Source: Calonectria ilicicola
Lineage: Eukaryota; Ascomycota; Sordariomycetes; Hypocreales; Nectriaceae
Length of the DNA stretch: 64,000 bases
NCBI GenBank assembly: GCA_020809705.1
Contig: CP085828.1
Coordinates: 1,922,001-1,986,000, forward strand
Direction of reading: 5' to 3'
This document shows positions 12,326 to 23,600 of this stretch, piece after piece. The stretch's first letter is position 1; each line of letters opens with the position of its first letter. The translations under genes and the position numbers were made by a program. The notes under the pieces were generated by a model, which worked only from the letters and a program-made list of their open reading frames with translations, ran no database searches and was not told the origin of the DNA.

Positions 12326-12349
12326 GCTTCCGTTTCCGTTTCCGTTTAC
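12326..12349 (+). repeat. Short TTTCCG hexanucleotide tandem repeat
   Basis: About four head-to-tail copies of TTTCCG, the first and last imperfect. It lies in non-coding DNA upstream of the BTB-bromodomain gene. It is an ordinary microsatellite as far as can be seen. Confidence 0.7.
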
Positions 12350-12719
12350 GCACCTGTACAACTACCCTATACCTTGTCACTCCTTCTCGTGAACCATGAA
12401 GCACTGCCAGCTTGGGTAGACGCCCATTCTGTATATGGAATGACCTTATTGGTTTCTTCTCTATTAACGTATTGTATCATTTTTTTTCTTATTGTTCCGG
12501 GCTCTCGCCTTGTTGAAATGCTGACTTTGTGCTTTTTTTCAAACTCTAGATACTCAGGAGCCACAGTAGGAATATTTAGGTGTCCACGATTATATGGATG
12601 TAGGTATTTTAGGTCTAAGAAAAGAAATAAAACCAATAAGTCTCCCTCTCTTCACTATATTTTTAATTGCTTTGTTTCGACGGGGAGAAAATTTCGCTGC
12701 CGGGCACACAGGGTTAAGG

Positions 12720-14560
12720 GCTAGTTTTTACAAATACGTCCAGATAGTTCTGCTAAGATGCGATTTATAGCCCAACTACGGACATGATCAAATTCGCTAT
12801 TGTAGATGGCCATCTACAAGCAAATACAGTTGAGAAAAAAGAAAGAAAAACTTGAGTTACGGTGCGACCCATTGAATTGGTTTCTTCCATTCATATTTTC
12901 TAACGAGTCATATCCAACCAAAAACCCGGTGCGCGCACGCGATGCTAGTGCATTTTGAAGGCCGTTTTATCCAGACAATCACTTCGTCACTAACCTCTTG
13001 CGATATTTTGGATTAATAAAACTTTTGTTTCTCTCTCTAATTTTCCCAATTCGAGGGAAAACAGTCTGTCTTTGCACAAATCAAGACTCTCGACACCCAT
13101 TAGCTATTCTATCCGTGATTGTTGACTTATTAACAACAACTCACATAATAGCTTCTTTCCCCATCAGCAAACGGACTGAGTTCGGATTATCTTGGTAAAA
13201 TATTGATACAGTATATTTTGGCGCAGTAGACTGTATAGACATACTCTAGTGACGGTAGATGTTGCTTCGGTGTAGCCTTTCTTGGGCGAACGGGCGTTTC
13301 GAGCAATACATTTATTCAATTCCTTGATCGAGAGACTGTGATATTGCACCCAGTTTACTAGATACAAACAGATCAGGTATTGGCCAAATGTTATTACCAA
13401 GTAACCCACCCAGCGACAAATAGCTACCCTTTGAGGTGGATCGTTTCGAAAGACATGATTATGTATGTTGCCTTCCTTGATGAAACATTGGCCATGGCTA
13501 CCTCAGTTTTAGTGGATTAAAAAAGCGCCCCCATAATAAGGGTTGTATCAACCACCGTATGGAGCTCGTTGTCTGATAACCTGTCATCCAGTGCGCCATT
13601 TTGTCTCCTGTCCAATGAACTCGAGAAAATTAGACACTCCAGGCTGCAATTTCAAAACTAAAATTCACTCCGGAAGCTATGCATACATTTAATTGAACTG
13701 TATTGATGTACCCCTTGTGATTGCTAGTCTAACAGTACAGACAATACGACGCAAGAATGGCTACAACCTCACATAAGATTGTCTCCCCATCCAAATGGAC
13801 AGACTAGCGATCACTGATAATAGGTTACCTCGGCTTTGTTTAAGATCTACTATGTCCAAAAATCTATAGGAAAGGCAGCTCTTGACATTATTTTCAGTTT
13901 GATGGCCAAATACCTTCACAAACTGCGCCAATTATGGCGTTGTCAAGTTTGCGAGACGCGAGCATAGACGTAATGATGTCACAGTTTTGCAGTTTTTCGA
14001 TAGCATTGCATCCAAAATCACTATAAAATTACAATAAGATACTTGTATCACAGTCTCTATTAGTTTGGGCACAAGGGCCAGGTTCGTGCTGGTTACTTTT
14101 GACGGGAAAAGAGTCACCACTATTTCAGCAATGGCATGCAATAATGTCCTTTACCATATTACCTATTGGAATACTGGAATTATTTCCAATGACTCCTTTA
14201 GGCATTCTGATATCATTCAGTCACTCATGTCCATTTACGGCGTAACCATCTGGCTCAGCTTCAGGGGGATACACATGTTTACTTACGAGTTTGGACATGT
14301 GCGTATTGTACAGTCCCTTTTTGACCAAGCGTAACGTGTTTATAATTTTTAAATCTAAGAGAAATACATCACACTTTAGCAGGGGGGATCCTAATTTCCG
14401 ATATATTCACAGAGGTCATTCTTGTAATGTAATCTCTGACAAGGCCTATACGAACAGCGAGAGAATACCGCCCTGCGCTATCTCGACCACGACTATATAG
14501 AATACCGACCTGAACTAGAATGTCAGTTCGTAGGAGGTTCAAACAATTCATGAACTTGTC
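12720..14560. other. AT-rich island in gene desert, possible decayed repeat
   Basis: By eye this stretch is markedly richer in A and T, and poorer in CpG, than DNA on either side. It has frequent TATA, TTAAT and TAATAA words. Open frames are short; the longest are 60-90 codons, for example at 14065-14334. No terminal repeats or transposase motifs could be seen. In filamentous ascomycetes such blocks are often transposon relics degraded by repeat-induced point mutation. That reading is inference only, since I could not compute dinucleotide indices. Confidence 0.4.
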
Positions 14561-14746
14561 ACTTCTATGGATTGTGGCCAGATAGCCGTGGTGCTCTTGG
14601 CTTCCAGATTTGTATATACCATCATGGGACGTGCGGACAAAGCCACTGGACTTGGAAACTCCTCATTTCCGAAGGCTCCGGCATCCTTGGAACAGCACCG
14701 CCGCCTTCTCTACGAATAAACATCGTATCGGCTGTCACAAGGCAAA

Positions 14747-14767
14747 CACACACACACACACACACAC
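14747..14767 (+). repeat. CA dinucleotide repeat
   Basis: An uninterrupted run of CA units of about 21 nt in non-coding DNA just beyond the AT-rich island. Confidence 0.85.
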
Positions 14768-17700
14768 TCAGCTTTTTCCCACACAGAGTGGACGGACCTG
14801 CGGAACCGGAAGTGCGCTCTGCTTACCCTACACTACACCGATTTGGTTTCCATACTGGGGTCGTGGAATGACGACAGGGTCAACCAATCTCATTGAATAA
14901 GCATGGCGCCGTCGCATCACCTGCATATTACAAAGCGCTGCTGTCTCAGTTTCAACGACACACACAGGGTGGTTGACTCTCTGGGCGCGTGCATATGCGC
15001 GAAGCAACTAGCTGGCTGCACAACGCATATGGCCTGCACTTGCGAGAGAGAAGTCGGTGAGACAGTTACATACATACAACAGCAAAGAGAGGTGAGGTCT
15101 GTAGTTATCTCACATTTCTGCTCTCGCAAATCGAACCACCCAATTTTACAATGGCACTGAAACTGACACAATGAGGTGCCGACCGCCATGCAAGGCCAAA
15201 GTCTATCACACTACACTATCACATCACATCTCCGACAAACCATATGTCAGCTCAATGTTGCACATCCCATGGGGCACGGCGGCAAGCGCCTTGCCTCTCG
15301 CTGACCCCGTATTAAAACCAAACAGGCATTGAAAGGAGAGACAACTACGACCTTCACGGTGGTTCTGTCATATTCTGAAAAAAAAAAAAAGAAAAAGAAA
15401 AGATGACAAGGCACACAAACACACAGCTTCCCTGCCTTCTTCGCCCTCCCCCCTAAGGGTATCTCTCGGCCGCAACATCGGACCGTGCCCAATCTCTTCC
15501 CCGGCTCGCCGAAAGTTGACGTGTAGGGTTTGGGGAATTGCCAATCCTCCCGCCAATTTGCGGCGGAGCAAGGGAGAAAAGCTGCTCTTGATGTTGTAAC
15601 CCGAAAGCAAGGAAAAAGTAACTGACGTTGCGGTGTGCGTGCACAGTAACAGACTGTGTGTGTGGTTACGGGTACGGACCTGACTCATGCCCGCATCCAC
15701 GTAACACACCCGTTCCCCAAGGCACCAGCATACCGTCTCATATAGGGGCATGGATTGCCGGTGCAAGGGAAAGAATCTGGCGGTGGCATTTCGCGGTCCA
15801 GTTGCTGGTCCCAAACCAATGAGTTGCCGGAACGTGGCCCGGTAATATGGCGATGAAACAAAGGGGAACCAGCGGCGGCTTTATCCGGAGATGGTATCCT
15901 GACACACGACCCGACGGAGACGGCCCCGTAACAAACGTGCAACGCGTCGACCATCCATGATGATAGCATCGAATTGTCGGCATGCGTCCGTATCAGAGGC
16001 TCCGGAATGGGCAATGCAGTGGAGCGAGGGCGCGTGGATGATTTGCAAGCTCTGTCAGAATCGATCGAGCAAGTTACAGTACAGCGGCATGCTATGGCCA
16101 CTCCCCCAGGTATTCCTCTCCGCAGGTGCATGTGCATGGCCGGCTGACTGGGGTTTTTTTGGTCATCAACAAAGCTACTGTCCACATGTATTTGCTCCTC
16201 CAGATTTTGGGGAGGCCCCAGAGTCACGATACTTTACCAGGGGGGCTGTAGCCGGCCGACGCCCCAGAAGACATGGCGGACTTCAAATTCCATGGGAGCA
16301 TGAATATGTAGCCATCAGACGTTTGCTCTGCCCACCATCGGTAACCGCCCCGTCCGATCCCCCAGCCCTCTCCCGTTGCCTCTCCCCTCCTTCGGGATGG
16401 GCGTCTCGAATGCCGAGGGCCGTGATCCGAAGGTGCAGGACGAACCGCTCATCGAACGATGTGCGTCCCTCCAAGACTACTCCTGTGGCTTGCCAACCCT
16501 GGCCACCCCAGATGGGCGGGATGGGATGTCTCCTCGGAATGGGCATGCAAGTGGTGAGGGGGATGGTAAGGTAAGGGGGGGCGGAAGGGGGACACACAAG
16601 CTGGGAACGGGGTTGATCCAACGGGATCGCCGCCCATCTGCCGCGCATATGCCGATGAAGCATCTGGAGCAGGCAAATACCAGGTAAGGCCAAGGAACCA
16701 GACGCCGTGATTGGGGAGGACAGAGGACAGCATGGCGATCAGGCCAGAAGCTGGCAAGAGCGCATGTACACTCTGCCTGTCAAATATTGGTCTGCCCTCT
16801 TGTACGAGGCGGCGGGATGGTGAGCAATGAGGATGAATGAGATGAACAAAGGCAACGCAGACAGACGCTCTGCTCACTTTGGCCTCCGCCCACGCCCACG
16901 TCCACGCCCGCGCCCGCACCTGCACGCACGCACCCCTTGACGTCGAGTGGGAGGGCATTGCAGTGCCTCATCCCGCTTCTAAACGGGGAGTTTCCACCCC
17001 TTCTGACGCCTACGACCCTGCTGAGCCCTGCCGGGAGCTTTGGGATGGAGGGCGAGCTGTCGGGGCCGGCCTCCGCCTGTCGGGCGTGAGGTGTGCCATC
17101 GGCCCATGTCGATGGAGAATCGCCTGAGCGTCCTGCAGATGCACTCGCACCCAGGCTCGACGTACGATGTTGCGGGCAGGACGGTCTCACAACACAGCCA
17201 AACACGGCAGTGTGCTGTCACAATACGGCAAAAGAAGGGTTGGCAGCCGTCCTGTACCGGCGGCTGCACCGGCAGGGACAATTTTAACAACAACTTGGAC
17301 ATGGACGTCAGTTGGGATGCAGCCCACCCGCTTTGTTGGGAGGCATTGGCCACAACTAACACTCTTGTAAGGCCCTGATGACGCACTGTTTTGACGGCTG
17401 AGCCGCGCCGTGCCGAGGCGGCCAGGACATGGAAGTCAATTGAGGATATCGCACGGTTTGCACGGGATCGTTGCCAGGATTACCTCTGTGGTTCAAGGAA
17501 ATATTGCTCGTCGCGACCGACATTTCCGTGCTACTGCCACTGGCGCGGTACAATGGGACTCCCAGCTTAGTACGACTACGAAGCAAGCCCCAACCAAGGA
17601 AACAGTACAGTACATTTGTCTGAGGGACCAGGGGGGAATACGGCGCTAGCGGCCTTGGGTCTGGTCTCGCCGCGCATCCCAGATCGCGAGATCTGGCGCC

Positions 17701-17800
17701 TGGAGCGTAACGGGCCTTCTTGAGCCAAGTGACGGAGGTGGCTCCAATTCTTTTGATGGGGGTCCTCGGGACACAAGAAAGACGGGAACAGTAGGGAAAG

Positions 17801-17821
17801 AAAAAAAAAAAAAAAAAAAAA
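17801..17821 (+). repeat. Long homopolymer A tract
   Basis: A run of 21 A residues preceded by GGAAAG. It could be a microsatellite or the poly(A) end of a retro-inserted sequence. No open frame or target-site duplication was recognised beside it. Confidence 0.7.
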
Positions 17822-19107
17822 GCCACGCTGGCGGTGTGCATCCCAAACCGCTGCCCAACACTCTTTGTCGGCCTAGCAAGAAAAATTCTTTCACAAGCCT
17901 TCAACATGTCCAATGATGAGGCCAACGGCGGGTCAATCGGCTGTTTTGGTGGATAATCGAGCCTATCGTCCCAAGCTACTGTACTCTTTTCTCAAACCTG
18001 AGTGTCTCGGACAGAGTACGTGTGAAAAGAGGGTCTGTTAGCACTTCCTTTCTTTTTTTTTCCTTTCTTTTTCGTTTTGCTCTCCCCACACTTTGCGATG
18101 TGCGGCGCCTATGACCGGATTGCCACCCAGCGTCTTCTTCTCCGCAACTCAGCTGCGGCGGGATATCGCCCAACCGGCCTTGCATAACGTAACCGTGGGT
18201 GAGTGAGACAAGCATCAAGTGAGAGAATCTTGTCCCAAGTCTCAGGCTGGTGAGAATCATCCTATTCTTGGTAGCACTCCCATGCACAATCCCACCCCAT
18301 GGCGGACCTGTGCTCCCTGCTTAACTCGAATGGCTCCTTGTGCATGTTTGTCACTTTTTTTTTTTTTGTTTGTTTCGCACTCTCGAGTTCTTGGGCTCAG
18401 GGCGTTTTCCTTGTTCCATCTCCACCTGCCGAGGATTGCTTGTCTATCCTCCTTGCTACCCTTTCGGTCGAGCAGGGCTGAGGGACCGTCTCCATCAGTG
18501 GCGTGTCTCTATGTACAAAAACCCCGGATGAAATCTACTCCTTCGCCTCCATCGCAGCTAAACTGGGGCTCTCCACGCTTTTCTGTGAGAGCGACGAGTC
18601 GTCATGGGTCGCTTGCATGTACCCTTCTCCACAAGTACATACAAAAAAGACCGGCCCGGTGGAGTATCACCTCCGTCCAGCCGTTTCCAAATCACTTTTA
18701 GTGGATATTCTTTGCCAAGTAACGCCAATGATGCCATTTAAGAAAAATTCTTATCCTTCCAGAAGCATGCAACGTGCTGGGGGCCTAGATGAATTGTCAA
18801 GGCAATCCCCACGACGTCCGCCCCCGCGACCAGCCATAGCGGACTTAGCCGATGCTTTGACAAGCCGACATTTGCCCGTCCGTAACGGTGGCCTCCCCAC
18901 CAACCAGCGGTTTTTTTCGTGATGGCGGATCCATTATCTAGTAAGGGGCTCAAATCAATGCGTTCCTTCTCCGAGCATTGCTTCCCTCTCTCCGGGGTGT
19001 TGACCGACTCGCCGTTTTGCCCCGTGGAGCTCGGTATCACTCCTCGGCGCTTCACCGGCGCCGAAAGCAGAGGGGAGCCTCCAGACTTCTTCCGGGGTCT
19101 TCATCCA

Positions 19108-20613
19108 TCAATAGTCGCTTGGCTTTCCGTTAGTCGCTATCGTAGAACCCATCGTTCTCGCTGCGACCGTCGTCACTGTAGTCCGCCTCGCTCCAACATC
19201 TTGGCCGAGGAGGATATCCTCACTGCCTTGCCACTGGGGTGGTGGGGGCGGCATGGCCGCCTCATCTTCGTCTGCCCATCCGTAGTCTTCGTCATCTTCG
19301 CTGTCAGGCACCTCTAGCTCTGTGCGCCCCCGTTTTCTCTTCTGTCCAGCTTCAATCTCAATTGATTGACTTCCGTCATAGGGCACTGTGGCCACGCCTT
19401 CCTGGTATGATGTGAGCTACCCCCCCACAGCATTCCCAGATCATGCCGAAGTACCTACCTGCTCCACTTTGAAAGCAACAATCCCCTCGACAGCTTCCTG
19501 GGTCGCTTTGCCGTCAACCTTTTGTAAGCCTGCTAGAAACACACTGGCCAGCTTGTTCCCCTGCCAGCTCCAATCTCGGAACAGAATCAATCGTGTAGAG
19601 ATACCCTGTTCCCAGACAGTCGCATTAACCGCCGAAATCAAGGTAGCGCCCCTCTCCGAATGCATTTTTGTTGCACACTGTGACAAAATGACAACAGCGC
19701 AATTTCTAGTTGCAGCCAACTTTCGAAGAGCGTTCATGATAGACTGAAGTGCCTGCACCCGTTTTACCAGGGGTGTTGGTCCTGGATTAGCGTTAGCCAT
19801 GGTACATAGCAATGTTGTTATGCATATACCCTTGCTTGGATTGGAATTCCCTTTTGCGTCATTGCTCTTGGGCACAGCCGAGTTGAGAAGAGCGGAGAGG
19901 GAGCTGATTACTACCAGCGAGCAATTTTCCGGTATCGATTTCGAAGTAGGTCTCGAGATAAGGGCAATAAAGTGAGCAAGCGTAAGGCAGGAGTAGTGAA
20001 AAAACCGACTCGAGTTGCTACCCTGCGGGTTCGCATTGAGCTCAGTACCAGCTCGCGTTTTCCCCACAGCCTCAACCACAGCCTTAACGCGATGACTACG
20101 GATTACTTGAAAGCAGTCTTTGTGTGTCATGTCCAGGTTAGAGGTCGCACTGAAATTGGAGGGGAACTTGTCGAACAACAGACCTACCCAAACCACAGCA
20201 TCGCCGTCGCACAACGCATTTGCGGTTAGCTGTAGACTTCCCCCGCAGGTTAGTTATGGGGCTTGCATGAAAAGGCTCAGTTGCTTACCCCAAAGCTGTC
20301 TTGCCGGTTCCTGGGGGGCCCCAAATCTCAGTTACTTGGCCCCGTTTGACGCCTCCTCGTTGAGCTGAAGAGTCTGGAGCATCAATAGAGCCAATGCCCG
20401 AGAGGGCCTGATCTAGGTCATCCAGACCAGTCGAGACCAGGCTAGAGGAATAATCTTGCAGGTCATCTAGAATCTGTGACGCCGAGACGGTTGGCAGACG
20501 GTCTACGATCAGGTTAGTCGGAGCTGGGTCTCGCGGGAGGTATGGTGAAACCAACGAGTACCAGGCATGTCAAAGCTAGCTCTGTCGTAACCGTGAATCG
20601 CATGATAATCCAT
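19108..20613 (-). CDS. Rad51/RecA-family recombination paralogue, Rad55/Rad57-like (5 or 6 exons, 423 or 407 aa)
   Basis: Exons are 20613-20562, 20502-20289, 20236-20184, 20117-19459 and 19401-19108. All introns are GT...AG with CTAAC/CTAACC branch sites, and the phases join cleanly. The start is the Met of MDYHAIHGYDRASF at 20613. The protein shows the STGLDDLDQALSG lead-in (~41-53), Walker A GPPGTGKT at 79-86, VWVDCF at 104-109, and a Walker B-like strand SLVVISSLSALL (173-184) in which the usual Asp is Ser178. A conserved ILSQCATKM segment follows. The C-terminus is an acidic, proline-rich tail. Rad51 paralogues act as mediators that load or stabilise Rad51 on single-stranded DNA; the exact orthology here is uncertain. 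A 48-nt stretch at 19829-19782 looks like a further intron but is in frame, so either product length is possible. Confidence 0.85.
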
Positions 20614-23600
20614 CCTCCACCGTCATGACGCTGGCGTGGAGTCGTCCAAGCCAGTCAATGAAGGTGTCGTGAGTGGTCCACACCACCTGTGGTAGCGCGT
20701 ATTCAGGATGAGAAGCGTGCTCACGTGACGCGTTGTTGTCTCTTCTCGCCAAGACTGGAGCCTTTCCAACTGCACCTTTTAGGAAGTTGCTACCGGACTT
20801 TAGCCCCAGGTGAGGAAAGTCACACTGCCCTGGTGAATTGCGACATCATAACCCCAACTTCCATGGAACATTCGATTAGAGGGCGCATCAGCCCACCAGG
20901 ACTCGCCTGAGCTAGATACGTATCCCGCTTGCCAAGGACTCTCCGCCCCCAGACGAACCGTTTTTCTCCTGCTACTTGGGTGCCTGTTCTACGCATACAT
21001 CCACGAATCTCGATAAGGAGGGTTAGTCCGCTCCGCCCGACCCTAGCATCGAGCATGGGAGGTTTAACCACCGTGGCGACTGGTTCCTGAGAGCCAATCC
21101 AGGGGATTCGTATCCAGAAGGTTTTGTTTGTGCAGGTTTAAGTTACGGGATACAGGGAGCGGTAGATTGAGAAACCATAGCCCCTTTACACGACTCCGCT
21201 TATGTATGATGATACCAGGCGTTCAGAGCTGCTCATTCAACACTGACTGACTGATTGAAGATGCACCAAAGGCGTTCGAGCGTTCCATCCAGTTTCGGTT
21301 GTCAGACCGGCAGTTGTCGGACATGGTGTAGGCTAGCGAATTGACCCTAGCAAATACTAGTAACACAGCCGACCAAGGGAGTATGTAGCTGAATGGTATG
21401 TTCCAAACTGGGAACCGACTGTCCAAGGAGGGGCAGGGAGTTACCCCATGCACCTGGAGTCAACGGAACCATGGGGTCACAACCACTTGCGCGTAGAAGC
21501 GGAGGGCCAAGAGCGAGGTGCCTCCTGTCTTAAGTTTGACTGCAACCCATCGTCAAGCACTCTAGTGCGACTTTTGGCTAATAATAATTTTGCATGATTT
21601 TGCACACCCCTTGAGACAGGAAGGAAGGCAAGAGTTTGTGGGGAAGATAAGCCTACCCCATCCCCCATGATTGAACCCTGGCAGAGGACGGGAAAAGATT
21701 GCGAGTCACAGGATTGGCAGTCTGGGGTTGTGATAGGGGATAAGTTGCCGCGCCACTCCCCAGCAGAGATAAGGAATGCCAATATTATGAATTGATTGGG
21801 GTCCAATACCCCAGGGGGAAGGGCAGGGTACATTGCCAAAAACAGACTGACATTTGCATCCAGCTTCCAAGGCTGTCGTGCTTGAATTATGTGTACCATC
21901 GCAAGCTCATGCTTTGCATGAGGGGTGCCCCCTAAGCCTTGGCATTGCCAATGAATTCGTCACGTCAGGCAAAGCAAATGTTCAAGATTTACCGGATCGC
22001 TATGCCGAGGATAGGTTTTGTCAATGGCCGTCATCGGACCCGAGCCAACGACTAGTGGGTTAGGGAGTTGATAGGTGTTCAGGCACAAAACAAATATTCA
22101 CCAAGCTCTCAGCTTCCTTCTCCGCGGTGAAAGCAAGGTCCATCAGCTTCCCCAGCTCAGCCCCACAGGTTGAACAATGCGGACCAACCTGGTATTATCA
22201 GCGCGGCTTTCCGATCTAGCGACGCCATTTCCGAGTTGCACCAGTACGTCGGCATTATGGCCGGTAGGTGAGCTAACAATTTGCAGCTCCAGATTAGTGG
22301 AGCTCAATGGAGGATGAGGATTAGGGCGAGCATGTGTGATGATTCCAAAAAGGACTCGCCGCAGACATGCGGCTACTGCGAATACGATGGCAGACAATGA
22401 CAGGCTTGTATTGAAGGGATTGATCAATGGGTGAATGAATGGATAGTTGAAACATGGGCTCTGGGTCTTGGAGCCAATAACCTGGAACCAAGGAAGAAGC
22501 GTTCGGCTGGGCTGGATAGCATAATCGAGAGAACCGGGCCGGTCGTCTTGGGGTTGCAACAGACAGTGCGTACCTGGAGCGCTGGCGGCGACATGTTTCC
22601 TAGCAGAGCTGAGAGTGGCCAAAAGACCTGGTTGCGGAGACAGGTGATTTCGGTGCGACAGGTCATCTCACCTGAGGCTCCTCCACACCGACGAGATAAT
22701 CCCGAAGGACTGTGTATACACTGTAGATTTGGGGCATATTCACAGTGTCAGCACGGCTCGGCCAATGTCGGGACAATGCGAGAAAAATGGGGATGAGATT
22801 TTTTTTTACCCCTCTCAGCGAGAAGGGGCGAGTCCGCACCACCAACTGCGGCAGTCCGCTCACTGTTTGATTGACCCCCACAACCCATGCCAGGACCTTG
22901 GCTTTATGCGCTGCTCCGCACGCCTAGAGTCGGCTACAAAGAAAAAGGCTTCCTGGGTTGCTTTGGGACCATATTGACCTCGTCAATTTTTGAAGCGGAG
23001 TCGTCAAGGGTAACAATTGCTACCAGAACTGCACGCCCCTTTGTATTTCCATTATCAATTCTTTTGTCAGAGCCTCAAGGTGGTCGTCAAGGTCCTTGAG
23101 CCGCACGCCGCCTGCAAGGGGGATCATTGCCTGCTGCATTGTGCATGAGGATGAAAGCTGGAGCCCCGCGAAAGCTTGTCGAGGATCTAGACCCTGGATC
23201 TGCGGCGAAAGACATTTTGCAAGCCATCCAACGTCGGTTTCGGGAAAGAAAGAGCCGCTGAACATGGGCAGCACGTTTCCGACGGGTTGGCTTGAGATGC
23301 CTGTTGATCCGGAAAATCAGAGTCATTGCATTGGCTCTGGTAGCTATCGTTGGGCGTAATTTCGGGCTCTTCAGCGAGGCTCACCTTCGATGCGGACCCG
23401 ACGGCGTTCGGAAACTTAGTGCCGTTGTCGCCATCCATGAGCACAATCACCCTGGCTTTTGACACCACGTGGGGGGGAGCCATTGCCTTGACCGAGAGCG
23501 CGCGCTCTTAGCTCATAGATTCCTGGCTAGAATAATGGATAAAAATTGTCCGCGGGCCATGGCAGCATTGAGGACCTCGGTCAACTGCTCCACAGGCGGC

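Larger units (their letters stand above)
11780..19107. other. 7.3-kb gene desert
   Basis: No gene could be supported. It begins with the promoter of the BTB-bromodomain gene (about 11780-12300). An AT-rich island (12720-14560) follows, then a more GC-rich, CpG-containing stretch (14600-18900) with several overlapping open frames of 100-190 codons on both strands. None has a recognisable domain and several cross low-complexity runs, so they look accidental. Homopolymer and dinucleotide runs are listed separately. The last few hundred bases are 3' flank of the Rad51-family gene. Confidence 0.5.

Noticed and set aside
14065..14334. 89-codon plus-strand ORF in the AT-rich island, considered as a transposase remnant
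   Set aside because: No catalytic motif or terminal repeats could be identified; length is within chance.
15685..16227. 180-codon minus-strand ORF in the desert
   Set aside because: No recognisable domain, competing frames on the opposite strand, no splice context.
17356..17925. 189-codon minus-strand ORF
   Set aside because: It runs through the 21-nt poly-A tract (poly-Phe) and shows no domain; several overlapping frames are equally open.
23020..23483. Two overlapping minus-strand frames with a GTGAGC donor and AACAG acceptor between them
   Set aside because: The phases on the two sides do not match, no family is recognisable, and no further exons were seen.
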